64,000 bases of DNA. Origin: Thraustochytrium sp. TN22. Its lineage: Eukaryota; Sar; Bigyra; Thraustochytrida; Thraustochytriidae. The translations under genes were made by a program, and so were the position numbers. The first letter of the stretch is position 1; every line of letters starts with the position of its first letter. The stretch spans positions 99,545 to 163,544 of the forward strand of contig JABLUY010000050.1 of NCBI GenBank assembly GCA_013306675.1. Reading direction: 5' to 3'. This document shows, one piece after another, positions 28,601 through 36,655 of the stretch. The notes below the pieces were generated by a model, which did no database searches, was not told where the DNA came from, and saw nothing but the letters and a program-made list of their open reading frames with translations.

Positions 28601-31024
28601 CGCCGCGTCCGCGAGGTGCTTCAGCTGCCTGCGCTTGAGCCGGACGTCGACCTCTTCGAGGCCGGCATGAGCTCCCTGGCCATGGTGGAGGTCGTCACGC
28701 TTGTTGAGACGCTGGTCCAGACGGGGGAAGTTGTGGAGCCGGACCTGATTGCGACACATCGCAACGTGCGGGCGCTCGCCGCGGCCGTTGAAGCGAAACG
28801 CGGGGAGGCAGCGGGGCGGCATGAGGAGTTGTTCCGCCGTTTGGACAGCCCGGCGCTGCCTGTGGTGCTGGCGGGCTCACTGCAGTTCTTCGGCGTCTGG
28901 GTCATCTTTTTTGAGATGACGGCCGCGATTCTGCCGGCCTATCAGTACGGCTACTGGCTGCACTTCGAGAGCGACCTGGGCGAGCCGTGGGTCTTCTACC
29001 ACGTTACGAACTCCGTCACGGTGTTCGGCCTTCTCGTGCCCTTGGTGATTCCCATTTGGATCGTGAGCTTCACGGCGTTGCTGGTATTGACCAAGTGGCT
29101 TGTCATCGGCCGATGCACGCCTTGCGAGATTGCGATCAACTCGCTGCCGTATCTGCGTTGGTGGCTCTTCGACCGCCTCTCGCACATGTGGGAGCTCACT
29201 TGCGGCCGGGTCCTCCTCGATACGCCACTGCTCAACCTCGTGTACAGGCTCCTGGGCGGTGAAGTGCCCCTCAGCGCTCGCCTCGAGGTCTTCCTCCGCG
29301 ACCTGGATTTCGTCCACCTGGGTGCTGGAGCCCGCATCCAGGGCGAGGTCACGTGTCGAGCCTTCGACGCCAAGGCCGGCACCCTACGATTCCGCCGCGT
29401 TGAAATCGGGGCACACAGCCACCTGCGCATGGGCTCCGTGGTGCTGCCGGGTGCAGTCGTCCGCCGCAACACGCAGGTCGCGCCGCTCCGCGTCGTACAC
29501 GACGGCGAGAACACTCCGCACGAGGTTGAACAGATTGGCGCGGGAGCAGGCGGCGAGAACGCAGCGCACGAGAGCGAACACGATGGCCCTGCTCACGTAC
29601 CACTCACCTTGACGAGTCTGATCGCCAAGCTTGCCTTCATGGCACTCTTTCTGCTCGCCTTTTCGAGCGCCGGTGCTGTTCACCAGCTCCTCTGGAGCGC
29701 GTGTGGCGGTCCTCGTTGGAGCTTCCGCTACGCCGACCTCGTCTTCTGGACCTCGGCGTATCTGGTGACCTCGTGCACCATGGCGCTCGCCGTGATTCCT
29801 CTCAAGTGGATCCTTCTCGGAAAGTTGCGCCCGGGTCTGGCGCGGTCAGACGTTGCGGCTGCGTCCTGCATGTGGGCGGCGGACTTCGCCTTTGGCATCG
29901 CGTGGACTACCGTTGCTCAGCTCTGCGACCAAAGCCAAGTCGCCATGTGGTACGCGCGCGCCATGGGGCTCAGGGCTGGGCCGGGGGCCATGGCGTCGAC
30001 CTTGGAGTGGCTGCGACCTTCCAACGCGGACCTCGTCAAGCTCGGCGCCGGCGCCTTTGTCAGCTACATCCTCGTCGAGCCTGAACTGGACGGAGCTCGC
30101 GATATGATCGTGCTCGGTACGGGCTGTGAGGCCGCTCTTTTGTCGGTGCTTTGCCGCGGGGCCATCATGAGCGACGGCTCGTCCCTCGGTACGCTCTCCA
30201 CTCTGGGCCGGGACGAAGTGCTTCCGAGCGCGCATCGCAAATTCCGCGGTGCAACCTTCTCGCTCGCTGACCACAGGCACCTCGGGACTGCCTGGACTGC
30301 GTGGGGTGCACGCGGCGAGATCTTCACGCTCACATCGAGGCTTGTCGTGCTCGTGTTGGTCGTGGCCGCCCTTATTCCACCCTATGAGTTTGCGCGCCTG
30401 GTGCTCTTTGATGTCAAGGGTTTGGACCGCAATCTAGCCATCCTTTTGCTGGCGGTGAGCTTCTGGCTGGCGCTGCTCTCGCTCGCCGCGGCGCAGAAGC
30501 TCATCGCTCTCGCGATCCTGGGAGCCTCGCACGATCTGCACGCGCCACCGTGCAGCACGAGCCTGTATGCCACGTACAACGTGATGTGCCACTGGCTGCA
30601 AGGCCTGCTGCAACCGGTTTTGTACGGGACCCCCATGTACAATCAGCTGCTCCGCCTCATGGGCGCCCGCATCGCATCTGGGGCCATCGTCTTGCCTGCG
30701 TGGATCAAAGAGCACCAGCTGCTGACGGTGGGGCGAGGTGCAATTGTGGACCACGCCGCGCTCACGGGCCACGAGTTCGCGGACGGGGCATTGCGGATGA
30801 TGCCGACGCGCGTGGGCGACTATACGTTGCTTCGTCCCGGCGCCCTCTGCATCTGTGGCAGCAATGTGCCGGCTGGATTCGTCGTGCAGTCTCATTCTCT
30901 CGCGCCGAGGTTCACAAAACAGTCGCCTTGTGCTGTCGAGCAAGGGTCTCGCGTGGACTGCGGTCACGGTGAAGGTCTGGTTGATGTCAAAGTTGCCCGG
31001 CGCTTTGCCGCCGTGCCTGTCTGA
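25646..31024 (+). CDS. FAAL-ACP megasynthase with Pls-type six-TM / three-hexapeptide terminal region
   Basis: The first in-frame ATG is 25646 (1,792 aa); the frame also has a GTG three codons earlier. Residues 1-565 are an adenylate-forming domain of the fatty-acyl-AMP ligase type: FSSGSTGDPKG near 174-184, FYHDMGLVACTL, YGLAEN, and the C-terminal GKIRR with Lys553. A helical region of unknown role spans about 570-985. A carrier domain follows at about 990-1060 with FEAGMSSLAM, phosphopantetheine Ser1010. The rest alternates TM pairs and left-handed beta-helix domains: TM about 1071-1155, hexapeptide 1219-1285, TM 1322-1394, degenerate hexapeptide 1455-1530, TM 1563-1627, hexapeptide 1669-1755. 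This A-T-(2TM-C)x3 plan is that of epsilon-polylysine synthetase-like NRPSs. Likely role: activate a fatty acid, load it on the ACP, and condense it with an amine at a membrane. The product is unknown. Confidence 0.88.
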   Translation: MRQDGQPEGICENVVRLAGEQPDRRQFTWLDNDGKEAASLTRRELASKALGIAHAMEHAWGIKRGDLVLLVFAPGLDFITAMLACLLGGFIAVPIYPPDPSNPKPGLAMLTNVVHAMQLAHVLSHASFLRDRRFLIGKRRFPANLKWHDVGKATPALRLALPYASAPEELAFVQFSSGSTGDPKGVCVTRGNLDANLASICTAVSISEASRGVSWVPFYHDMGLVACTLSVITKGAQAVQFSPVGFLKNPALWLSTISKYRATMTCGPSFAFELAARKIPPGKRTALDLTSCKRYSPGAEPVRMETLRRFVDAFADQGVRMEYMDPTYGLAENVLLLSTHQPPKGPRVVRLRAGLKLSPGTCIEEAQDSGGLELIGNGQPGPGTSIRIVHPDTRILLEEGHVGEIWAAGPSKTCAYYGRPELSAAQLNAELAPPDGQTYLRTGDLGFMHQGDIFVCGRLKDMFIVRGRNIFPQDVEASVDACSSAIRPGCCAAFCLKQSEDIVVVAEVRDAKIQDASRLADAVRAVIVTEHGFRPFAVVLIKPRTIPKTTSGKIRRATARNAFEQNKLAVVARSGDAAPRMAPAAASAVDLAPLWGTLDAAQQMDLYTDPTQVRRIISELHLDEMPGLEDLCAAHTSKPISLAPMLSSLRGALQVQTVLAGFVAGLLPPAAQMPTANALRGPLTFLLLVAAFAERMREPETFAAAMPHLVERNMRNHRGMGHETWFYTVKRGLLVLAARVELQIIAVQGSKVERVVQDLRGLRVNILAAVAAELLDAPPRDDLSPSAVLGAALSEVLMGRAVRDVPFDLFVQAYAAWNFAFIEKVRPRQNDLANRAIQAVLFVPDIIKPSSRQAFLQDRMATLLLVAAADPVHVFAAASPSLAEPAANGSFSYNIEPLLAQIMPLLGAPQASGIAKDLIQRYGPEERRATTTSLVARCDHVLTSPLDRGVRMQPDLLLHTWKDLGREVAADIVGGTPEERLDWLLRRVREVLQLPALEPDVDLFEAGMSSLAMVEVVTLVETLVQTGEVVEPDLIATHRNVRALAAAVEAKRGEAAGRHEELFRRLDSPALPVVLAGSLQFFGVWVIFFEMTAAILPAYQYGYWLHFESDLGEPWVFYHVTNSVTVFGLLVPLVIPIWIVSFTALLVLTKWLVIGRCTPCEIAINSLPYLRWWLFDRLSHMWELTCGRVLLDTPLLNLVYRLLGGEVPLSARLEVFLRDLDFVHLGAGARIQGEVTCRAFDAKAGTLRFRRVEIGAHSHLRMGSVVLPGAVVRRNTQVAPLRVVHDGENTPHEVEQIGAGAGGENAAHESEHDGPAHVPLTLTSLIAKLAFMALFLLAFSSAGAVHQLLWSACGGPRWSFRYADLVFWTSAYLVTSCTMALAVIPLKWILLGKLRPGLARSDVAAASCMWAADFAFGIAWTTVAQLCDQSQVAMWYARAMGLRAGPGAMASTLEWLRPSNADLVKLGAGAFVSYILVEPELDGARDMIVLGTGCEAALLSVLCRGAIMSDGSSLGTLSTLGRDEVLPSAHRKFRGATFSLADHRHLGTAWTAWGARGEIFTLTSRLVVLVLVVAALIPPYEFARLVLFDVKGLDRNLAILLLAVSFWLALLSLAAAQKLIALAILGASHDLHAPPCSTSLYATYNVMCHWLQGLLQPVLYGTPMYNQLLRLMGARIASGAIVLPAWIKEHQLLTVGRGAIVDHAALTGHEFADGALRMMPTRVGDYTLLRPGALCICGSNVPAGFVVQSHSLAPRFTKQSPCAVEQGSRVDCGHGEGLVDVKVARRFAAVPV

Positions 31025-32726
31025 CGACTGCTTGGTGTTAAAATTAATTAAAAACGAGTCTGACGAGATCACTGAGTGGCCACGGCACTGTAGTGGTGGG
31101 CGAGTTCGCTGCCTCACTGCCTGGATCGTGCTTCACGGTGCAGCGTTCGACGCCAACTCACGCGCTCGTGCATCCTAACTGAATAGCGAACGAGTGACGG
31201 CGGATGTTCCGCATCGCCGCCATCACAACAAACTTGAGCATCATTCCCAGTCTCTGTAGGGCGAGCCGCTGTCCTTATCCTTGTGCTGAGCTGTTCATGC
31301 ATGATCATGTGCAGAAGTGGGTTGTGCGGCTGCTGATCCTCGCTGGTCTCAATCCGCCGTACGAGTACGAGTGGTTACCAGCTGAGGGAGGACCCGGGCC
31401 ACCTCGGCGGCGTACCTAACTGTAAGTTACTAACAGTGAGTCATCCGATCAGATGAGTCAGTGAGTCACTGGTGATGGTCGTCGGGTGGGGGTACCACCA
31501 CCCTCCTGATTCTACCGCCTCGAGCTGGGCACCGGCCCACCTCCACCACAGGCAGACACAGACGCGCGCGGCGCCTCGCGCGCTCACTCGGGGCGGGCGG
31601 AGGGGCCCAAGGGCCAGTGCCGACGCTCGCTCGTAGCTGCGGCGCATCCCGATGTTGTTGATCGCGTTTTGATTTGTGGCTGTACCGCCCTGGCACGACG
31701 ACTACTACCATACCACCTCAACCTGGTACCGGTACCTGGTACTCCAAGCCCTGCTACACAGCAGCCAAGTACCCGGAACTACTGGTGCAACGTGGAGCAG
31801 ATTCGTATCTTGTTCAAGTTCAATTTGTGCGCGCAGTTCAAGCAAGCTGTCTCCGCTCAGGCTGTGCGCTGCCAGTGTGCGGCGCTGCGCAGCTGCGGCT
31901 GACTGCCAGTACGAGCGCGGCGAGGCCCAGCCGGATGTCAGAGTATTGTTCGAGAGAACCTGCGGCCACCTCCTTTCAAATTCGAAATTGCAGCGAGATT
32001 TGCCTCGCGCTTGCCGTGCGCTCGGCGCGCTCGCCTCGCGCGGGCTCCCGGCCCGCCAGCCGCAGCGAGCGAGCTAGCTAGCTAGCTAGCTCAGTCGCCG
32101 CTCGCCAGCTGCCTCACGGCCCGCGCCGAGCCGGGCCGGACCTGCTGGCCGCCACGGCTCACCAGGGCTCCAGGCCATAAGTTCGCGCTCGACAAGTTGG
32201 CGCTCGAGCACGAGCTCGGCGCCCCTCCCGCGTCCTCCACGCTTCCGGGCGAGCGAGCGAGGCTCCTCCGCGCGGCAGCAGGCGTCTCTCTGCGAGCGCG
32301 GCGCCCTCGCCTCGTCTGAGCGCAGCGCGCAGCCCTGCGCAGCGCAAGCTCGAGTCGAGTCGAAATCGATTCAATTCGAATCGGATCGAATCGACCGCGA
32401 GGGAGAGCGCTCCGCGGCGGCGGCGGCGCCCTGGCCGCCCGAGCCGCCTCGCCCCGGCCGCCCCCGCCCCGCCGCCCCGCCCCGCCCCCCCCCCCGCGCG
32501 CCCAGGCCGCCCGCCCGGCCCGGCCCGCCTCGCGCGGCGCCAGCCCCGGCTCGGCGTCCGCGCGGTGGCAGGCAGGCGCAGGCGGCGCAGGCGCAGGCGG
32601 CGCGGCGCGGGCGCGCGCGGGCGGCAGCGCGCAGGCGGCGCGCGGCGCAGGCAGGCAGACAGGCAGGCAGGCGGGCGGGCAGGCGGGCGGGCAGGCGCGC
32701 AGGCGCGCAGGGCGCGCGGCGGCGCG
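31025..32726. other. Long spacer between FAAL synthase and Kir channel; 5' region of the channel gene
   Basis: No supported gene lies in these 1.7 kb. They hold ggtacc/ggtac clusters (31490, 31723-31742), gccagtgc-like words (31613, 31870), a perfect 22-bp CTAG palindrome (32071-32092), a tcgaa-type repeat (about 32350-32395), and a gcagg/gggc period-4 run (32640-32715) ending just before the channel ATG. Minus-strand frames of hundreds of codons here come from these repeats. Confidence 0.5.
32071..32092. repeat. Perfect 22-bp palindrome of CTAG units
   Basis: The sequence from 32071 to 32092 (gagctagctag, then its mirror) is identical to its reverse complement. It belongs to the recurrent CTAG tracts found between genes in this window. 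Confidence 0.9.
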
Positions 32727-35177
32727 ATGGGGCTCGCGGCGGGCGAGGCGGCGGCGGCGGCGCGCGACGTGGAGCTGCGCAGCCTGTCGGCGGCGGCGGC
32801 GGCCATGGCGGCCGCGAGCGAGGCGGGCGGCGGGCCGGGGGCGTCGATGCGGTCGGCGGCGTCCGGGTCGTCGGCGGGCCGCGCGCGGAGGCTGCTGCGG
32901 CGGGCGAGCTCGCAGCAGACGGAGCAGCAGCACCACCAGCGCGAGGGGTCCAGCTCGGGGCCGGCGCCAGCGCGGGACTTCATCGACTCGGAGCCCGTCT
33001 TCGCGGAGGATGACGACGAGTCCAGCTCGGACGAGAGCTCCGGCTTCGAGAGCGAGTACTCGGCGGCGTACCAGGAGCTGGCCAACGCGGGCTGCTTGAC
33101 GCGCTTCTTCTACCGGCTGCAGAATGGCATGCTGCGCTTCCGCTGGAACATCCGGCACGCGGCGCGCTCGCGCGGCCGCCGGGGCCGCCTGTTGGACCGC
33201 GACGGCGCCTTCCACCAGTGCTCCGGCAGGCTGCACATCAACCAGGTGGCGACGGGCCGCACGGCCGCGGAGATCATCGCGTTGTACAGCGACGACTGGT
33301 TCCACGTGATGCTCAGTTTCGCGACCTGGCAGCTCATGCTCATCATGCTCTTCATCTACACGCTCAACCTGCTCGTCTTCGCCGGGCTGTACATGATTGT
33401 GGACCGGCCCGAGCAGTCGTGCGGCCTCACGGCGGAGGCGCGCGAGTCCGTGTCCTTCCAGACAGCGTTTTCCTTCAGCCTCATCACCTCGAGCACCATC
33501 GGCTATGGTTTCCCGTCTTCCTCGGACCCCTTCTTCCACGACTGCATCTCGCTCGTCGTCGTGGTGTACCTTCAGGTCATCCTCTCGCTCGCCATCAACG
33601 CCCTCGTCGTCGGTCTCGTGCTGCAGCGCCTGGGCCGCGCGGACAGCCGCTCCCACCAGGTCGTCTTCAGCAACAAGGCCTGCATCCGCTGCATCCACGG
33701 GCACTTTTACTTTATGTTCCAGGTCTACGACCTCGACCGCCGCCACCCGGTCGTCGAGGCGCACGTGCGCTGCTACGCGGTCTTCCACGAGACGGACGGC
33801 GACGAGATCGTGCACTTCCAGACGCGCTACATGCGCCTGCAGAACCCCAACGACGAGCTCGGCGGCGTGCTCTTCCTTAGTGTCCCCTGCACGGTCGTGC
33901 ACTGCATCGACCAGTGGAGCCCGCTCATGCCGCCCGAGCTCGCGCGCTCGCCCTGGGAGAACCAGAACGACGACTTCGTGCACAACTCGCAGAACCGCTA
34001 CGTGTTCCCGGGCCTCGTGCTGCGCGAGGCCGATTCGGAGACCGGCAACCGCGACTCCACCTCGTGCCCGGTCTGCGGCGAGACCTTTCCGACGGACCAG
34101 CACCTCCTGCGCCACATCCGCTATCAGCGCTGGGAGGAAAAGGCCAACGGCCTCGAGCCTGTGCTCGATCGCAGGGTCATGAACAAGCTCTTCCCGCCCG
34201 AGGAAGATGACGAAGACTTCGAGGAGGACCAGTACGACGACTTTCATCCGCATGGTTACCGCCAGAACGCGCTCGAGTCCGTCTTCGACCACGACACCTC
34301 CACCACCACCACCAGTAATAATGATAACGGCCACGCAGATGGTCGTCCGGAGTCCAATACACCCGCGTCCTCGCGCTCGCGTGCGCAGTCCGAGAGCCGG
34401 CGCCGTGCCTCCAGCGGCCGTCGCGCCTCCAATATCTCGCGCCGTAAACGCGTTGTGCACCGCGGCAAGCAAGCGCGCCGCAGCCGCCTGCTCAAGTTCT
34501 ACGCGGACCTCACAATCCCCATCGGCCACCAGGACATCGACATGAACCTGCTGCAGACCGAGTTTGCGCTCATCCCAGACCGCGACGACGGGCCCGGCAC
34601 TGCGCGCGCGCCCAACAGCACCGACATCTTCGCCATGTTTGAGGAGATGGAGCGCACCGCGAACAACAGTCGCTCTTTCAAGGCCACACGCAGCCTCATG
34701 GCCGGCATGCGGGGCGGCAGCAGCCGCAGCGACTCCAATCGCATCCCGACGCAGCAGACCGCCAGCGAGCCGCCATCGATCGGCCCGATCCGCATCAACA
34801 CCGTGCCCTCGCCCGCTGAAGAGGACGCCACCACCGCCGAGCCCCCGGCGGCCTTGCCAACGCCGCTAGCGCTCAGCGACCGCATCTTCCGCCAAAAGGG
34901 CAAGTCTGTCGAGTCCTTTCGCAAATCCATTGAGGAGCACGTCGAGACCAGCGGCATTGAGATCATCGTCCTCGTTGAGGGTATCGAAGCGCGCTCCTCC
35001 AATACCTTCCAGGCTCGCCACTCCTACACCTCCGAAAACATCGAGTTCAACAAGTTCTTCACGCCATGCATGCGCGTGTCTCCTCAGGGCTACGCATCCG
35101 TCAACCTCAACTCCTTTCACCAGACCATTCCCGTCCCCAGTCACGTCGATGAGATTATCGGCATGTCTCATACATGA
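32727..35177 (+). CDS. Inward-rectifier (Kir-type) K+ channel with a ~320-aa insertion carrying a C2H2 finger
   Basis: The ATG at 32727 gives 816 aa; the frame upstream reaches only a GTG. After a disordered acidic N-terminus, TM1 lies at about 191-225, the pore helix and filter STIGYG at 256-261 (TIGYG from Thr257), and TM2 at about 272-300. It is followed by the PIP2-site-like stretch RADSRSHQVVFSNKACI and the immunoglobulin-like cytoplasmic domain. The usual Kir order is kept to CTVVHCIDQWSPL (about 405). It then breaks for about 320 residues and resumes at IEIIVLVEGIEARS (about 741) through ARHSYT and the final FHQTIPVP. The insertion holds one C2H2 finger (CPVCGETF...HLLRH, first Cys 447), acidic and Ser/Arg-rich parts. 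The channel should pass K+ inward across a membrane; the insertion probably adds a regulatory or docking site. Confidence 0.9.
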   Translation: MGLAAGEAAAAARDVELRSLSAAAAAMAAASEAGGGPGASMRSAASGSSAGRARRLLRRASSQQTEQQHHQREGSSSGPAPARDFIDSEPVFAEDDDESSSDESSGFESEYSAAYQELANAGCLTRFFYRLQNGMLRFRWNIRHAARSRGRRGRLLDRDGAFHQCSGRLHINQVATGRTAAEIIALYSDDWFHVMLSFATWQLMLIMLFIYTLNLLVFAGLYMIVDRPEQSCGLTAEARESVSFQTAFSFSLITSSTIGYGFPSSSDPFFHDCISLVVVVYLQVILSLAINALVVGLVLQRLGRADSRSHQVVFSNKACIRCIHGHFYFMFQVYDLDRRHPVVEAHVRCYAVFHETDGDEIVHFQTRYMRLQNPNDELGGVLFLSVPCTVVHCIDQWSPLMPPELARSPWENQNDDFVHNSQNRYVFPGLVLREADSETGNRDSTSCPVCGETFPTDQHLLRHIRYQRWEEKANGLEPVLDRRVMNKLFPPEEDDEDFEEDQYDDFHPHGYRQNALESVFDHDTSTTTTSNNDNGHADGRPESNTPASSRSRAQSESRRRASSGRRASNISRRKRVVHRGKQARRSRLLKFYADLTIPIGHQDIDMNLLQTEFALIPDRDDGPGTARAPNSTDIFAMFEEMERTANNSRSFKATRSLMAGMRGGSSRSDSNRIPTQQTASEPPSIGPIRINTVPSPAEEDATTAEPPAALPTPLALSDRIFRQKGKSVESFRKSIEEHVETSGIEIIVLVEGIEARSSNTFQARHSYTSENIEFNKFFTPCMRVSPQGYASVNLNSFHQTIPVPSHVDEIIGMSHT

Positions 35178-35770
35178 TCAAGAAACAGCAACCGAATCAA
35201 GCTCAGGCGCTCGCTGGCTAGCTAGCTGACTCTAGCAAGTTAGAGCGAGAGACTTACTTCCTTCGCTACTAGCTAGCCCTGGAAATGAGCTGCTGCAGCT
35301 TGCTCTAGCTAGTAGCTAGAGAGTAGCTGGCTCTACTAGCTAGCTAGCAAGAGAGCTACTCGCCAGCTAGGGTGGGAGCGAGCGCTGTCTCCGCCGACGC
35401 GGCAACCTTCACCTCGGCAGCCCACCTTTGGCGCTCGACAGCTACGTACGCCAACTCTGCCAGCCCGAGTAGAGACCCTTCCGAGCGACGCGCCCTCCCT
35501 CCCCCACCCCGTCTGACAGCGAGGGAGCGCCCCGCCCAGCAAAAGCTGCTCCCAGGGCCGCACTTCATTGCTGGCGCTTCCCGCCCTGGTTTTCGACAAT
35601 GGTTTCTGCATGTGACTTGTGCATGGTGTAACTCACCATGCCCTCCTTGCAAGCGGCCGCCAGCCCCTCCCACTGCAAGAACCAAAAGACCTGATCCAAG
35701 ACAATGTAAATTTGTTGTTGGTCAAAGTGACTTTCTCCTACTGCTGGTCGTTCTCGTGCTCGATGTTTGC
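35178..35770. other. Convergent spacer with CTAG tract and left border of the duplicated SDR unit
   Basis: The first 180 bp carry many ctagctag words (35211-35360). From about 35409 the sequence matches the DNA starting near 39151 with small indels (for example tacgtacg versus tacgtacgtacg), which marks the left border of the duplicated unit. No gene is seen. Confidence 0.7.
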
Positions 35771-36655
35771 CTACTGAAGGTAGTCGTCGTGCTCAAGATC
35801 CTTCAGGAGGGCCTCATGCTGCGGCGCCCAGCCCAGGCGCTCGCGCGTCAGCTTGCTCGTCGCCACCATGTTGAACTGTGTGAACGGTGCCAGAGGCCCC
35901 ACCGCCTCCTCTGCCGCCTCGGGCGCGACCGACTCCACCGGGAGCCCCAGCTTCGCGCCCAGCGCCTCCGCCAGCGCCTTCATGGTCGTGCCGCGGTCGT
36001 CCTCCACCGGGTGAACGCGTTGGCCGGCAGGGCCCTTGGTCAGAGCCAGTACGAAGGCGCGGGCTGCATCGTCGCGGTGCACAGAGCCCCACACGCTGCT
36101 GCCGTCGCCGACGTAGGCCACCTTGCCCTTGGCCTTGAAGCCCGCGGCGAGCATCGGCACAAAGGCGTGGTCGCCGACGCCGTGCACGGACGGCGGAAGG
36201 CGCACAATGCTCACGCGCATGTTCTCCTCCTCGCCGCGCTTGAGTGCCAGGGCCTCAGTGGCGCCACGCAGGGCGCCCGGGCCCTCGGAGGGCGGGGCCG
36301 AGTCCTCGTCACCGGTGCCGAAGATGGCGGAGGTGATCACGAGCGACTTGCCGGAGCCAGAGAGCGCGTCGAGGAGGGCGTCGACGGCCTTGCGGTCGAT
36401 CTCGCAGCACTCGGCATAGCGGGAGAAGTCGTGAATGAATGCGGTGTGGATGACGGCGTCGGCGTCCGCGGCGGCCTTGCGCAGGACGTCGAGATCGGTG
36501 AGCTCGCCGCGGACCGGCGTGGCGCCGGCACCGCGCACCTTGTCGGCGGACGCGTCAGAGCGCGCGAGGCCAGTGACCTCATGGCCCTCCTTGAGCAGCA
36601 TCTTGGTCACTTCGAAGCCGACCCAGCCACTGGCGCCGGTCACGAAAACCTTCAT
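35771..36655 (-). CDS. SDR-type NAD(P)-dependent oxidoreductase/epimerase-like, copy 1
   Basis: This 294-aa protein starts MKVFVTGASGWVG, giving the GxxGxxG dinucleotide-binding loop at residues 7-13, and shows the extended/atypical SDR layout (HTAFIHDFSRY, VITSAIFGTG, VRLPPSVHG). The usual catalytic YxxxK is not visible in the expected place between FGTGDED and RLPP, so it is an atypical member and its reaction cannot be named. Its ending, PQHEALLKDLEHDDYLQ, is shared with copy 3 but differs from copies 2 and 4. It is divergent from copy 2 across 1.3 kb. Four atgcg pentamers lie 26-45 nt upstream of the ATG. Unlike copies 2 and 4 it lacks the MGQNKSK leader. Confidence 0.9.
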   Translation of the reverse strand: MKVFVTGASGWVGFEVTKMLLKEGHEVTGLARSDASADKVRGAGATPVRGELTDLDVLRKAAADADAVIHTAFIHDFSRYAECCEIDRKAVDALLDALSGSGKSLVITSAIFGTGDEDSAPPSEGPGALRGATEALALKRGEEENMRVSIVRLPPSVHGVGDHAFVPMLAAGFKAKGKVAYVGDGSSVWGSVHRDDAARAFVLALTKGPAGQRVHPVEDDRGTTMKALAEALGAKLGLPVESVAPEAAEEAVGPLAPFTQFNMVATSKLTRERLGWAPQHEALLKDLEHDDYLQ

